Positions 42,726-52,248 of a DNA stretch of 64,000 nucleotides are shown here, piece after piece. The notes beneath the pieces were generated by a model. It was not told the origin of the DNA and ran no database searches. It saw only the letters and a program-made list of their open reading frames with translations. Made by a program: the position numbers and the translations under genes. Origin of the DNA: Citrobacter portucalensis (GTDB lineage: Bacteria > Pseudomonadota > Gammaproteobacteria > Enterobacterales > Enterobacteriaceae); the NCBI RefSeq assembly GCF_002042885.1, contig NZ_MVFY01000016.1, positions 1 through 64,000 on the forward strand. Direction: 5' to 3'. How positions within the stretch are numbered: position 1 is the stretch's first letter; each line of letters starts with the position of its first letter.

Positions 42726-43337
42726 ATGACCACCCTCTCCCCGGACACCGTCCGCCGCATTGAAGACGCCGCTGCCGCCCTGATCGCCGCCGGCACCCCG
42801 AACCCGACCAACGAGCAGGTCCGTCAGCACCTCGGCGGCGGCTCCCTGTCCCACATTTCCCCGGTGATGCGCGCGTTCCGCGCCCGCCAGCGCGAGCAGG
42901 CCGCTGAGCAGGCCACGCCCCTGCCGCCGGAGCTGGCGCAGCTGCTGACTGGCCAGCTGGGGCTGCTGTGGCAGGCCGCGGTGAAACAGGCTGAAGCCGG
43001 AGCCCTGGCGGCGCGCGAGCAGGCCGACGACGACATTGCCCGGGCCGACCAGGAGCGGGACGAGGCCCTGGCGACGGTGGCCGCCCTGGAAAGCGAGCTG
43101 GCGGTGCTGCGCGAGGTGGTGGCCGAACGTGACCGCCTGCTGCAGGAGGTGCGCGAGCTGCGCGCGGAGGCGCTGCCGCTGCGTGAGCAGGTGGCCCGCC
43201 TGACCGCCACCGGCGAACACCTGGCTGTGCAGCTGCAGGACACGAAAGCGGAGCTGAAGGAAGCCCGGGAGGACGGCCGTCAGCTTCAGACCGAACTGCT
43301 GGCCCTGGCCCGCCAGGAAGGGAAGGTGAAGAAATGA
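42726..43337 (+). CDS. kfrA: KfrA-like coiled-coil DNA-binding protein
   Basis: A 203-aa protein. N-terminal helix-turn-helix region (LSPDTVRRIEDAAAALIAAG, PTNEQVRQHLGGGSLSHISP) followed by a long alpha-helical coiled coil rich in Ala, Glu, Gln, Arg (AREQADDDIARADQERDEAL onward). This is KfrA of plasmids R751/RK2-like: an autoregulated binder that helps plasmid organisation. High GC compared with the stability genes. Its stop overlaps the next start. Confidence 0.85.
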   Translation: MTTLSPDTVRRIEDAAAALIAAGTPNPTNEQVRQHLGGGSLSHISPVMRAFRARQREQAAEQATPLPPELAQLLTGQLGLLWQAAVKQAEAGALAAREQADDDIARADQERDEALATVAALESELAVLREVVAERDRLLQEVRELRAEALPLREQVARLTATGEHLAVQLQDTKAELKEAREDGRQLQTELLALARQEGKVKK

Positions 43338-44140
43338 ATGCGGACACCCGGGCCCGCGTGGAGGCCTTCCGTCGTGCGCTGGAGCTGGCTGCCCGTGAAC
43401 GGTCCGGCGAGCCGGTACCGTCCGTCTGGCGTACCTTTCTCGCGTCATTTCCACGCGGCTGCTGCGAGCTGGCCAGCCAGACTCTGGCGGAATATCTGAC
43501 GGAAGACGGCAGCAACCTGCACCCCTATGTTATCGGCATGAAGTGGAATGAAGGTCCTGATGCCCATGGCCATGTCATTGTCGCCCTGGACGGGGAGTAC
43601 ATCGACCTGACGCTGGACCAGTTTGACGGGTATGACGACCGGATTGTGGCGGAGCCCATTGAGTACGACGGGCAGATCGCGGCATTTATTCGGAACGTCC
43701 GGGCCCACGGCGGGACCCTCACCACGCGTAAAGTAACCCTCGATGTCATACCGTACGAAGGCCATAAGCTGTATGGCTGGCTAAAAGCCACGGCGGACAG
43801 TCTGCTGGCTGCGTCAGGACAGGGCAGGGCACCTGACAGTATGCCTCAGCTGGTCTCCACGGAGATCCTGCCTCAGTACCGCGACAGAACGGTGGCTGCT
43901 TCGTCAGATAAGGCCACTCACGTCACTGAGCGGAAAAAACGGCAACCAATGACGCACGTGGGGATCATTACCGAATGCTACCGGCCCCGCGAGGTCAGGC
44001 TGCGGGAAACCCGCACTCAGTGGGTCAGCGAATGCGGTCTGCGCTTCAGAAAGGCCACCGGCGCCGCGGCCGGAAGCGGCGTCTGGAGTGCAAACCGTCT
44101 TGATTTAAAGAGCATCCGGAAAATCCAGTCTGAAGATTAA
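43334..44140 (+). CDS. kfrA-coupled protein with a possible Cys-His-Asp triad
   Basis: A 268-aa protein translated from an ATG overlapping the kfrA stop. FPRGCCELASQTLAEYL (Cys at about residue 41), then GHVIVALDGEYIDLTLDQF (His about 76, Asp about 87) gives the spacing of papain/transglutaminase-like enzymes. The C-terminal 70 residues are basic (TERKKRQP, RPREVRLRETRTQW). I do not know the family. Enzymatic role is inference. Confidence 0.6.
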   Translation: MNADTRARVEAFRRALELAARERSGEPVPSVWRTFLASFPRGCCELASQTLAEYLTEDGSNLHPYVIGMKWNEGPDAHGHVIVALDGEYIDLTLDQFDGYDDRIVAEPIEYDGQIAAFIRNVRAHGGTLTTRKVTLDVIPYEGHKLYGWLKATADSLLAASGQGRAPDSMPQLVSTEILPQYRDRTVAASSDKATHVTERKKRQPMTHVGIITECYRPREVRLRETRTQWVSECGLRFRKATGAAAGSGVWSANRLDLKSIRKIQSED

Positions 44141-44213
44141 CGGTCGAAGATGCCTGACAAACACATCAACCCGTCGCGCCGCTTCCACTTCCATATGTAC
44201 ACAACCTGCCGGA

Positions 44214-45347
44214 TCAGGATGGCGGCAGGACTTGCACCCTATGTGCCAGCCGCCTCGCCTCTTCCTGATCCCGGTATTCATTCGCCTTTTTCATCATTTC
44301 TGCCGTTGGCTCCGGCAGTTTTTCAAAGAATTCCTTAAATCGTTTAGCGACCGACTGCAGGGAAACACTGTCCGTGCGGGCGGTATTCTGATTCGTGTAA
44401 ACCAGGCGGGCAAGGGGTCTGGTCAGCTCCTTCCCTTCCATGAAGCGTTTGAAGATCCAGAGATAAATATCAACCATCTCCAGCCCTGCACTTTTTGTAC
44501 CCGACTGGAAGACCAGCGGTTTGGCCGGCATGTTCTTCATATCCATAACAGGTAAACCGGGTCCGAGTCCCCAGGGCTGTTCGCGGATCTGGTAATAGAA
44601 CTGGCTCAGCTCCCGCTGGGTGGTGTTAAACTGCGACTGCTGGTCCACAATGATGTCAGCTTTTCTATTCGGTGACCCCAAGCGGGAACAGATACCGTGC
44701 AACACTGACTGGAACCCGATCATGTTGGGCATGATCTGCAGCTTTTCCTTACCGGTTTTGCAGTTATATCCCAGTTCGTCAAAGTGGACCATCGCCCAGG
44801 ACAACGCATCGGAAATCAGTTCTACCGAACGGGGATCGCCCAGAGTATGGACACGCGAAAGTAACTCCCTGCAGACCTCACTGAACAGGGATGAGGCACG
44901 CTCATCATGGGCTTCGTGACGGGCACGCCACGCTTTTTCAGCCAGTTCATCATCGAACAGGTTTGCCAGATTCAGCAGCAGCGGGTACCGCAGGGGTGTC
45001 CAGTAAGCAGTCCAGGGCACCACCGGATTCAGTCCCTGATCGAACACCTGGTCGAAGAACGAAATAATGGCGTGATCCCGTTTAACCACCTGCCAGACAT
45101 CAAACCGCATCCGGTGCTTCTTCTGCAGGACAAGCAGCGTATCAACCACCCCATCAAGGCGGTGCATGCCCAGTTCTGCGGCGTGCAGGCGCTGTACTCC
45201 CAGTTTGTTACGCAAGGCAGCAAGATCTGCTTCGGCAACCTTGTCCAGGTCATCCGGTGAGGAAAGCACGCCGTAGGAAAGGACGGGCTGGGTGCGGTCA
45301 AAAAGATTCGGACCGGTATGACCGGTTTCATCCACATAAAAATGCAT
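44214..45347 (-). CDS. DUF3800 family protein
   Basis: A 377-aa protein starting MHFYVDETGHTGPNLFDRTQ, the DE[S/T]G start of DUF3800. It also has RLHAAELGMH, KADIIVDQQSQFNTTQ and SAGLEMVDIYLWIFKRF. DUF3800 proteins have an RNase H-like fold and often sit in defence or mobile islands. A lone minus-strand gene in a + strand block. Confidence 0.82.
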   Translation of the reverse strand: MHFYVDETGHTGPNLFDRTQPVLSYGVLSSPDDLDKVAEADLAALRNKLGVQRLHAAELGMHRLDGVVDTLLVLQKKHRMRFDVWQVVKRDHAIISFFDQVFDQGLNPVVPWTAYWTPLRYPLLLNLANLFDDELAEKAWRARHEAHDERASSLFSEVCRELLSRVHTLGDPRSVELISDALSWAMVHFDELGYNCKTGKEKLQIMPNMIGFQSVLHGICSRLGSPNRKADIIVDQQSQFNTTQRELSQFYYQIREQPWGLGPGLPVMDMKNMPAKPLVFQSGTKSAGLEMVDIYLWIFKRFMEGKELTRPLARLVYTNQNTARTDSVSLQSVAKRFKEFFEKLPEPTAEMMKKANEYRDQEEARRLAHRVQVLPPS

Positions 45348-45609
45348 GCAGGGTTCCTTTGTCAGGCAGGCGCAGGCGAAACGATATTGTTTACGCGACT
45401 GTAAAACCTTTCTGTCAGTGGGTGCAAGAGAACCGGTTAACGCTTTTTTCGGATCTGCGGAAAGGTTGTGCTCAAAAAACCAGCAGCATGGGACTTGTTA
45501 CTGAAGGTTATGTGCACTCTTTAACGAAAATGATGGTGTTCTTTTAAGTATCGGATTAGAAAGGTGATGAAATAATGACAATAATTTTTAAAGGATGATT
45601 GCTCCGACT

Positions 45610-46284
45610 ATGAATATTATCAACCCTTTCCACACACAGTGCAGTGCCAGAATCCCCGATATTTACCCCGACCATGTACCGCGCTCCCCCATAACATCCT
45701 GGCTTGATGCGGCGCATGTTCTGGCTTTTGCAGGAGCTAATGGTGATATTGCGTGGCATATTGAAAATGAACTGGAGAATGGCGGTGAATACGCGAACTG
45801 GAGAGCAAATATGCCGACAGTTACACCGCAAATTTTACTGGACTATCAGCAGCTGTACCCCCTTTCGCCAGAGCGGATGGCTCAGGCGGACAACGAGGTA
45901 AATACCCATGGAATGATGATCCCCCATGGTCAGATTCTCTTCCACGGTGGCCAATGGATGGGAAAGAAAACTGTTACTAAACTTAGTGACCCCTTTGCCA
46001 CGACCTTCTGTCCACAGGTTGCCATGCGTGAAGCTGAGCACTCAGGGAAAGCATACAAGGAAGGCTACATTGATCTGATGGTCATTACGGTTATCGATCC
46101 CCAGGTCAAAGCCTTCGTGTTCGACATGGATGAGCCAGAAAAGGGAAATGAGCTTGAGGTGCTGTTTGCGGCCGGGGCAACGATAACTGTTACCAGCAGA
46201 ACCTCTATGGGTCACAACTATCCTGTTTATGGGAATCCAGAAAAAGAAATTACGACCTACCTCGTTGAAGCGACACTCAGTTAA
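45610..46284 (+). CDS. possible ADP-ribosyltransferase-like protein
   Basis: A 224-aa protein (start at 45610, or 45595 if the upstream ATG is used; neither has a good ribosome binding site). GQILFHGGQW, then KLSDPFATTFCPQVAMREAE, then GNELEVLFAAGATITVTS follow the order of the ART fold: first strand with R/H, STS-like strand, and ExE (ELEVL) before a loop and strand. Ends TTYLVEATLS. If real, it would modify a host or foreign target with NAD; the match is by eye. Confidence 0.55.
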   Translation: MNIINPFHTQCSARIPDIYPDHVPRSPITSWLDAAHVLAFAGANGDIAWHIENELENGGEYANWRANMPTVTPQILLDYQQLYPLSPERMAQADNEVNTHGMMIPHGQILFHGGQWMGKKTVTKLSDPFATTFCPQVAMREAEHSGKAYKEGYIDLMVITVIDPQVKAFVFDMDEPEKGNELEVLFAAGATITVTSRTSMGHNYPVYGNPEKEITTYLVEATLS

Positions 46285-46290
46285 AAACAG

Positions 46291-46316
46291 AAGGGCGCAA
46301 TGTGCGCCCTTAATAT
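46291..46316 (+). terminator. terminator after the ART-like gene
   Basis: AAGGGCGCA-ATG-TGCGCCCTT followed by AATATAT, 7 bp after the stop. Confidence 0.7.
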
Positions 46317-46574
46317 ATGAGCTCGTTGCGCAGAGTGAGTTTTCGGGCGACTGAGTCCCCATATGCAGGCCGATAAGCGCCGGCGTTCGCTGAACAAATT
46401 CTGTCTCTAAATCTGAATAATTGCCCACTCAAACCTCCCGCTCCAAATGCTTCAGGCCAGCAATTCCGACTTAGCCAATTTCCGGATCTGCACGGCGGGA
46501 AATCCGTAAACGATATGATAATTAAAGCAAACACATAAAATCATACTAAGTGTGATATTTGTCGTAATTCATAA

Positions 46575-46593
46575 CATCATATCTGATATGATG
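46575..46593 (+). promoter_or_regulatory. 19-bp palindromic operator before the four-gene operon
   Basis: CATCATATC-T-GATATGATG, perfect. Partial copies (ATCATACT at 46540, GGATATGATT at 46621) lie on either side. AT-rich promoter region of the operon starting at 46669. Confidence 0.7.
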
Positions 46594-46668
46594 TTTACTC
46601 ATTTAGTAGAAAATCATTCTGGATATGATTTTTTACTTCACCGGACATTTTCAGACGGAGCGTGCAGG

Positions 46669-46923
46669 ATGGATGAGAAAGAAGTGAATTTTTCACTCAG
46701 CTATGAGCAGCTTTTTCAGGAAGCGGAAAAGCAGATAAAAAAACGGAATCTCAGCAGGACCGGTGAGTTTTATGTCCATGAGAAAATTATGGCCAACGAC
46801 ATACTGATGTTCTGGCACAGTCTCGCCCTGCGTGGTTATCAGGGCATTCCTGATACGGCGCGCATCGATGCTGACTGGCAGCGTCTGAATGCCCACATTG
46901 AGAACGAGGGCGAAGTATCGTGA
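46669..46923 (+). CDS. 84-aa protein, first gene of overlapping operon
   Basis: Begins MDEKEVNFSLSYEQLFQEAE after GGAGCGTGCAGG; helical and charged. Its stop overlaps the GTG start of the next gene by 4 bp. No family recognised. AT-richer than the next two genes. Confidence 0.65.
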   Translation: MDEKEVNFSLSYEQLFQEAEKQIKKRNLSRTGEFYVHEKIMANDILMFWHSLALRGYQGIPDTARIDADWQRLNAHIENEGEVS

Positions 46924-48179
46924 CAACAGCTAACGCCCGTCGCCCGTCACCGCTTCAGCGTCGGGTGCTGATTGTGCTGGCCGCCCTCGGGGAGAAACGT
47001 CCGGGGCCGGTGGCCACGCGGGATATCGAGCGCGTACTGGCGCGGGGCGGGGAGGCGCCGGTGTATGGGCCGAATCTGCGTGGCTCCTGCCGGCGTATGG
47101 AGTCCGCAGGCTGGCTGCGCACCCTGCGCGCCCCGAACCTGCAGCTGGCCGTCGAGCTGACGGACGCCGGCCGTGCGCTGGCCGCCCCGCTTCTGGCTGA
47201 CGAACAGGCGCGTGTCCTGGCTGAGCAACGCGCGACAGAGGTCCGGGTTCTGCCCCTGGTCCGGATAAAGCCGGTATACGAGTCTGACAGGTTCGGTGAC
47301 GACCGGCCGGTGGCGCTGGACGGTCGCTGGCACCTGGCGTGCCGGGGCGACTACGTTATCCGTCTCGACGGCACCACCTGCCTGCAGCTGTGGAACACGG
47401 CCGGGCAGGTGACGCGGCTGGGAGGCGACCCCCTGCAGGTGGCTGAGTGGTTGCAGGCCTGTCACGATGCCGGCATTGATATCCGCCTGCAGATCAACGA
47501 AAGCACCGCGCCTGAACAGGGTACACCTGTCCTGACGAATGCAGAGTTTCCCGGCGGACAGGCTGCAGACACGACGGAAATCTGGTACCGGCACCTGCTC
47601 AGGGCACTGCGACAACACGATGTGCAGGGGCTGTCCGCCACAAACCCGGAGCACCTTAAAGCAGTGAAGCCCGGCTGGCGTAATAAGGAACAACCGCTGC
47701 AGGAACGTTTTCTGGCGCTGGCAAAAGCCGTGGAGGGGACTCCTGATGCCCTTCGCTCGGATCGGTATGAAGAAGATACCGGCCATTTGATGACACCGAT
47801 GCTGGCCGGATTCGGGTTCACGCCGGACCAAACTTCCCGCCTCATCCGCCTTATCCGCTGGCCGCTGATGAGTCAGGAAGAATATGACCGGCGCGAGCTG
47901 AACAGCCTACTGGATGAACTGGAACAGCGACAGCTGTACTGCAACCGCGAGCAGCTGACTGAGATTGTGTTTTCACCGGTCCGCCAACCCGGCGAGCGCT
48001 GGACTGACCGTCTGCAGTGGCTCCTGATGACGGACGGATTCGGGTTCTGCAGTCCGCTGTCCCGTGACGCAGGCGCCCGGGCGTTGGCGATCCTGGCCGG
48101 CTACACGGGGCAGGAGGTGGCGGAACATCTGGCCACGGTGATCGTCTGGAACAACCACAGCGCGGGGACGCCGTCATGA
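46920..48179 (+). CDS. 419-aa winged-helix protein, unknown
   Basis: GTG start. Residues 10-80 form a winged-helix-like domain: SPLQRRVLIVLAALGEKRPG, ATRDIERVLARG, YGPNLRGSCRRMESAGWLRT. The central part (residues 120-180) resembles a beta domain; the C-terminal 200 residues are helical with LLDELEQRQLYCNREQLTEI. Overlaps both neighbours by 4 bp. I do not recognise a family. Confidence 0.7.
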   Translation: MTTANARRPSPLQRRVLIVLAALGEKRPGPVATRDIERVLARGGEAPVYGPNLRGSCRRMESAGWLRTLRAPNLQLAVELTDAGRALAAPLLADEQARVLAEQRATEVRVLPLVRIKPVYESDRFGDDRPVALDGRWHLACRGDYVIRLDGTTCLQLWNTAGQVTRLGGDPLQVAEWLQACHDAGIDIRLQINESTAPEQGTPVLTNAEFPGGQAADTTEIWYRHLLRALRQHDVQGLSATNPEHLKAVKPGWRNKEQPLQERFLALAKAVEGTPDALRSDRYEEDTGHLMTPMLAGFGFTPDQTSRLIRLIRWPLMSQEEYDRRELNSLLDELEQRQLYCNREQLTEIVFSPVRQPGERWTDRLQWLLMTDGFGFCSPLSRDAGARALAILAGYTGQEVAEHLATVIVWNNHSAGTPS

Positions 48180-48856
48180 GCACAGGCAACGTCCATTTGA
48201 TTGTAACCTGCACGCGCCGCAAAACCGTGCCTGCAGGTGATGCGGTCTTTCCGGATGAACGTGACGTGGAGAGAGCTTACGGGCTCTGGATGGAAAGACT
48301 GGCGCAGGCCTGTCGCGGATCGCCCCCCATGACCGCCGGCGAACTGTATACGGGCCAGCACTGGTGCAGGGCAGTTGCAGCTGCGGCGCGAAACGGTGCC
48401 GAAATGTGGGTGATTTCAGCTGGCCTGGGGCTACTACATGCCTCTGATCCCGTGGTCCCGTATGAGGCGACATTTTCCTCGATGCCGTTCTGCCATCGCA
48501 CTCACTGGGAACGACTGACAACACGTCCACTTTCGGAACGACGGTGTACCTCCCTGAAAATGCTGATGCAGGCAAGGCCTGACGATCGGTTTGTAGTGGC
48601 GGCCTCCCCAGTATACCTGCGTGCCGTGGAATCAGACCTTCTCGCGGGAAGGTACACGCTACGAGCACCTGATCAGTTGACGGTTGTCACCTCAAAAGGC
48701 TATCAGGGCAGCCTGAAGGACAGTGTCCGGTATACGAGCGCAGGAATGATGAAGGGGCTGAATACCAACATGACAGGATTAAATATTAGTTATGCCGTGC
48801 AGTTGATTGGTAATGAGGAAGATCGCACCAGAACAGCACATGAGGTATATGCATGA
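48176..48856 (+). CDS. DUF6884-like protein
   Basis: A 226-aa protein: VHLIVTCTRRKTVPAGDAVF (Cys and Lys near the N-terminus), AGELYTGQHWCRAVAAAARN, EMWVISAGLGLLHASDPVVP with YEATFSS. This SAxxGLL...PYE pattern is that of the DUF6884 group, related to deazaguanine/base-processing proteins. Activity is unknown. Overlaps neighbours by 4 bp. Confidence 0.65.
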   Translation: MSTGNVHLIVTCTRRKTVPAGDAVFPDERDVERAYGLWMERLAQACRGSPPMTAGELYTGQHWCRAVAAAARNGAEMWVISAGLGLLHASDPVVPYEATFSSMPFCHRTHWERLTTRPLSERRCTSLKMLMQARPDDRFVVAASPVYLRAVESDLLAGRYTLRAPDQLTVVTSKGYQGSLKDSVRYTSAGMMKGLNTNMTGLNISYAVQLIGNEEDRTRTAHEVYA

Positions 48857-49326
48857 CCCGTCTGTTATGTTCAATAGTTATGATCGTTCTGACGTTTTCT
48901 GCCAGCGCGGATGTCAGCGGCAGGGTTGTGCGCGTGCTGGATGGAGATACCGTTGAGATTCTTGAAACAGGGAACAGAGTGACCCGTGTTCGTCTGGCCG
49001 GCATTGATGCACCCGAAAAGAGCCAGCCCTTTGGCCAGCGCTCCCGTCAGGCTCTTTCATCGATGGTGGCGCAGCGAACCGTAACCGTCACGGGAGGAGA
49101 TACGGATCGTTATGGACGGCTATTGGGTACGGTGTGGCTTGACGCTAAGGACGTGAATGCCGAACAGATCCGTAAGGGACTGGCCTGGGCGTACCGATAT
49201 CACGGAAAACCCATCAAACCTGACTACGCTGCCCTCGAAGACGAAGCCAGACGTCTGGCAATCGGACTCTGGTCAGCCCCCGACCAGACAGAACCCTGGC
49301 GTTGGCGGAAGCAACATCAGGGATAA
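48853..49326 (+). CDS. exported thermonuclease (SNc family)
   Basis: A 157-aa protein with a signal peptide (TRLLCSIVMIVLTFSASA) and the staphylococcal nuclease fold: VVRVLDGDTVEI, RVRLAGIDAPEKSQPFG (catalytic Arg, Asp), TDRYGRLLGTVWLD, AYRYHGKPIKPDYAALEDEA (Glu), GLWSAPDQTEPWRWR. Translated from an overlap with the DUF6884-like gene; similar nucleases are known on IncF and IncN plasmids as ParB/Nuc-like. Confidence 0.88.
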   Translation: MTRLLCSIVMIVLTFSASADVSGRVVRVLDGDTVEILETGNRVTRVRLAGIDAPEKSQPFGQRSRQALSSMVAQRTVTVTGGDTDRYGRLLGTVWLDAKDVNAEQIRKGLAWAYRYHGKPIKPDYAALEDEARRLAIGLWSAPDQTEPWRWRKQHQG

Positions 49327-49650
49327 GGCTCTCTCAATGACGCCCTGAATCCGAACGTTGCCGACAGCAGGGGAAACCGATTACCTGTGCCTGTGTGAAA
49401 ATGCCTGCATCCTGTGCTACGAGTGCTCACGATGCCAGACGGCCGATTTGACTGCCAGTGCCAGTGCGCGTCCTTCTCCTTTCTTTTCCTGTTATACATA
49501 GCAACACACAGATATATATTGACGGAAATAAAATGCACTTAAGTTAAAACTAATGGACATATCAGAAAACAACCTATAAATTTATATATGTGCGGTAGAA
49601 ACAAGTCTAATTAAATATATATCATTAACAATTTCATCAGGAGTTCTAAA
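49327..49650. other. 324-bp region without supported gene
   Basis: I see no gene. The right part is AT-rich and should hold the promoter of the small membrane gene at 49651. Confidence 0.5.
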
Positions 49651-49920
49651 ATGAATAAGAAGAGTGACAGAACCTTTCCTAAACCATTTTATTTTGCAGT
49701 TCTGTATGTAATAACGTTTTCCTTTTCTTACGCATGTTTATCTGAAATTCAACTAATTGTGTCAAATAATAATTCGCAAATTGATGCGGTGTGGCCATTA
49801 AACTGGATTACAGATCCGAACCAACGCATCTATGGTGCAGCTTTTTTAGGAGTGCTAATCTGCTGGGGTATTAAAGTTATTTTTACAAAGTATAAGAATT
49901 CGCAAAAAAAATCCATCTGA
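49651..49920 (+). CDS. small two-helix membrane protein, unknown
   Basis: An 89-aa protein. Hydrophobic segments at residues 12-29 (FYFAVLYVITFSFSYA) and 60-75 (GAAFLGVLICWGIKVIF), polar loop between, basic tail. Start with ATCAGGAGTTCTAAA upstream. No family recognised. AT-rich in contrast to the preceding block. Confidence 0.6.
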   Translation: MNKKSDRTFPKPFYFAVLYVITFSFSYACLSEIQLIVSNNNSQIDAVWPLNWITDPNQRIYGAAFLGVLICWGIKVIFTKYKNSQKKSI

Positions 49921-51381
49921 AGCCCATGCCTTTTCAGCAATGGCGGACGCTTGTTCGCCTCCTGAGCTATGCCTCAAGTCGTATTCCCTCCAGACTTTCC
50001 CTCGTTCGGCGCATAGCTAATGCATCCAGTCGGTAATTACTAGGCAAAAGACGGACATAACGCGAATTAAACCTAGAAAAAATCGAGCCGGCAGCAGATG
50101 ACAAAGTTTTTTTCGACGCTGTCGCTGTATAGTGCTTACTGTTCCCTTTCAACAACGTCATTCTTCTCCCGATATTTATTTAGCCCGCTGTTTGATCCAT
50201 ACTCGATACTGTTAATAATACCCACTGCATCGGTCTCGAGTATTACTGTAGTTGTCCCGTAAAAATACCTACCCATAAATATCACGCTGAATATTTCCGC
50301 TCCAAACAGCTATTTCTTTGTTGTCTTGTTGACGAGGTCTTTTGTACACAGGGTGTCGAACGCTAAAATTTATGTTCCACGGAAATTTCGGCAGTTCCAG
50401 CGGCTACCGGTATAAACGGAGAATAATTATGCCGCGTGGCGGCATAAAGGCGCCAACAGATGTTAAACATTACACTGAAAGTGAGTGGCGCCGTTGCCCG
50501 GCGTAGCCGGTTACAGTTCTGATAGGTTCCACCAATCCATCCCTTCCCCCTGTTAAGCCATAATCCGCAAACAGGCTGCTCAGAAAGCTATGTGCGCCGT
50601 CGGAGTGGTCACGACAAGGCTTTGCCGCAGTCGGGGCGTATCTCCGCGTTAGCGGGCCGTTAGGACCGCTTACGGGCGTGTTACCCTGGACCTGTCGAAA
50701 GTATAAATTAAAGCGGCTCAGGATATAGTTACAACATTCATCATTAAAAGCGATGTCTTCCGGCCCCTTGGGCCGGGTGGCGGCGCTTTTCAGTGGTGAG
50801 TTTGTGTGAGGAGTTGAAGATTTGGAAGGTCAGTTACCAGATGTTGGCAGTTTATAAAGTTTTGCACCCTGCCCGCCATTTTTGGCGGGAGCTACTTTAA
50901 GGCGCAAAGCGCCTGAACCGAACCGGCGCGGACAGCGTCCGCTGCAAGGGCGGGCGTTTTACACATGTCCACAGGACAGGTGCTGAATAGGTTTTATTTT
51001 TAAAAGTAAGTAATAACTGAAGTTTAAAAGAAAGAAGATCGGGGGTTTAAAAGGATCATCGTAGTTTGTAAAAAAACCATTTAGTGGTTTGAAAGATATC
51101 CTTCCAGTGGATTGAAGCAATACCCTCTTGTAGTTTGTGTGGATAAGTAGAAGAACAACGAAAAGCGGCGAAACATTGGGCGATCGGTCACAGAAATGTG
51201 TGACCAACCAAGGTCGGATTTTGTTTAAGTTTATTCACCCCGAGGTCTACAGGACGAGTATGTCATTCAGAGACCTGAAACAGGGACTTGGACAGGTGAA
51301 AACTGCAATACAAGCTGTAAAGCAGGCAGGCGTAAACCGGCGCCAGGGCACCAGGTCATATAGATTGTGTATTAGCAGGCG
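49921..51381. other. oriV: replication origin region (IncFII-type) downstream of repA
   Basis: About 1.46 kb without a convincing gene. A perfect DnaA box TGTGGATAA sits at 51138-51146, and TTTGTAAAAAAACC / TTTAGTGGTTTG / TCCAGTGGATTG tracts at 51067-51116 form an AT-rich stretch with spaced TAGTTTGT and AGTGG motifs. In IncFII plasmids the origin lies just downstream of repA with CIS between (here about 51240-51380, by position). A GC-rich hairpin stretch (GGCCCCTTGGGCCGGG near 50761) is also present. Confidence 0.65.
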
Positions 51382-52248
51382 TTAAGTTGTGACGAGCAAG
51401 GCATCACCGAGTCGAGCATAATGGCCACGCGAGAGCTTCATTCGCTCAGTGACACGACGTTCTATCTCGTCGCGCACCGAATCAAGAGTACCGAAGAAGC
51501 GGCCCTTACTGATTTCTTTCTGGAGCTGCAGACGAACCAGTTGCTCAATCTCTTTACGCGTTCGGGGAGCATCCTTACGCGCCCTGTGCCGTTTCATGCC
51601 GTGTTCATAACGTGACTTATGATACTGTCGGAAGCGTTCACGCACGAATGACCAGGCTGCACTGATAAGTTCATCTGCACCGGCGCGAGGTAGCCCTTTC
51701 TTCTCACGTTGCTTGTTCTCCCACTCGATACGGCTGCGACGGGCTGCAGCAACTGCTTCCTCAGACACTCCCAGTACCTGCCACATCAGCGGCGTGAAAG
51801 TTATGTCTGTGGGGATATTGCAGCCAATTTCTTTGTCGTATTCGGTGTTATAGGTAATGAGATTGAGCTGAGCGAGAAACTTCAGAGCCCCCGTCAGGCG
51901 GGTGATCGACAGACGTTTTTTTTCCGTGGCCAGCCCGCAGCGAATGCTCATGGTAGTAAGCGATGAACCAACGCGATTAGCCAGGGGATTAAAATAATGG
52001 CACATTGCCTGAACAGCTGCTTCCAGAGCCCGTATGCGCAACACTGGAGGGCGCTTTTTGCGCTCACCACGGGCGATCAGCATAGCAACCAGAGCCTGAA
52101 ACTCTGCACGCTGAGTGAAGCCAACAGCTTTCTCGCGAATTTTTTCACAGAATGGCAGGGTTTTCTTTCCCTTTTCAGGAATGAACTCTGGATTCGGATT
52201 TTTTACCTGGCGGTAAAGTGTAGTAGCTTCAGAATTCTGCTTACTCAC
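51382..52248 (-). CDS. repA: IncFII-type replication initiator RepA
   Basis: A 288-aa RepFIIA-family initiator: NPEFIPEKGKKTLPFCEKIR, RAEFQALVAMLIARGERKKR, HYFNPLANRVGSSLTTMSIR, ERFRQYHKSRYEHGMKRHRA. It starts and keeps plasmid replication and acts in cis on the origin downstream. GTG start overlapped by the stop of the leader peptide (TAGTG), so it is translationally coupled. Controlled by the CopA-type antisense RNA opposite its leader. Confidence 0.93.
   Translation of the reverse strand: MSKQNSEATTLYRQVKNPNPEFIPEKGKKTLPFCEKIREKAVGFTQRAEFQALVAMLIARGERKKRPPVLRIRALEAAVQAMCHYFNPLANRVGSSLTTMSIRCGLATEKKRLSITRLTGALKFLAQLNLITYNTEYDKEIGCNIPTDITFTPLMWQVLGVSEEAVAAARRSRIEWENKQREKKGLPRAGADELISAAWSFVRERFRQYHKSRYEHGMKRHRARKDAPRTRKEIEQLVRLQLQKEISKGRFFGTLDSVRDEIERRVTERMKLSRGHYARLGDALLVTT

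Noticed and set aside
42459..43515. Long minus-strand open frames opposite kfrA (331 and 279 aa)
   Set aside because: Shadows caused by high GC in the kfrA coiled coil; low-complexity Ala/Arg/Gly content and no start signals.
46947..47845. 294-aa and 127-aa minus-strand frames opposite the winged-helix gene
   Set aside because: GC-driven antisense shadows of a tightly coupled operon gene.
49967..50161. 64-aa minus-strand frame in the origin region
   Set aside because: Weak start context and no resemblance to Rep or other known proteins; kept as non-coding.
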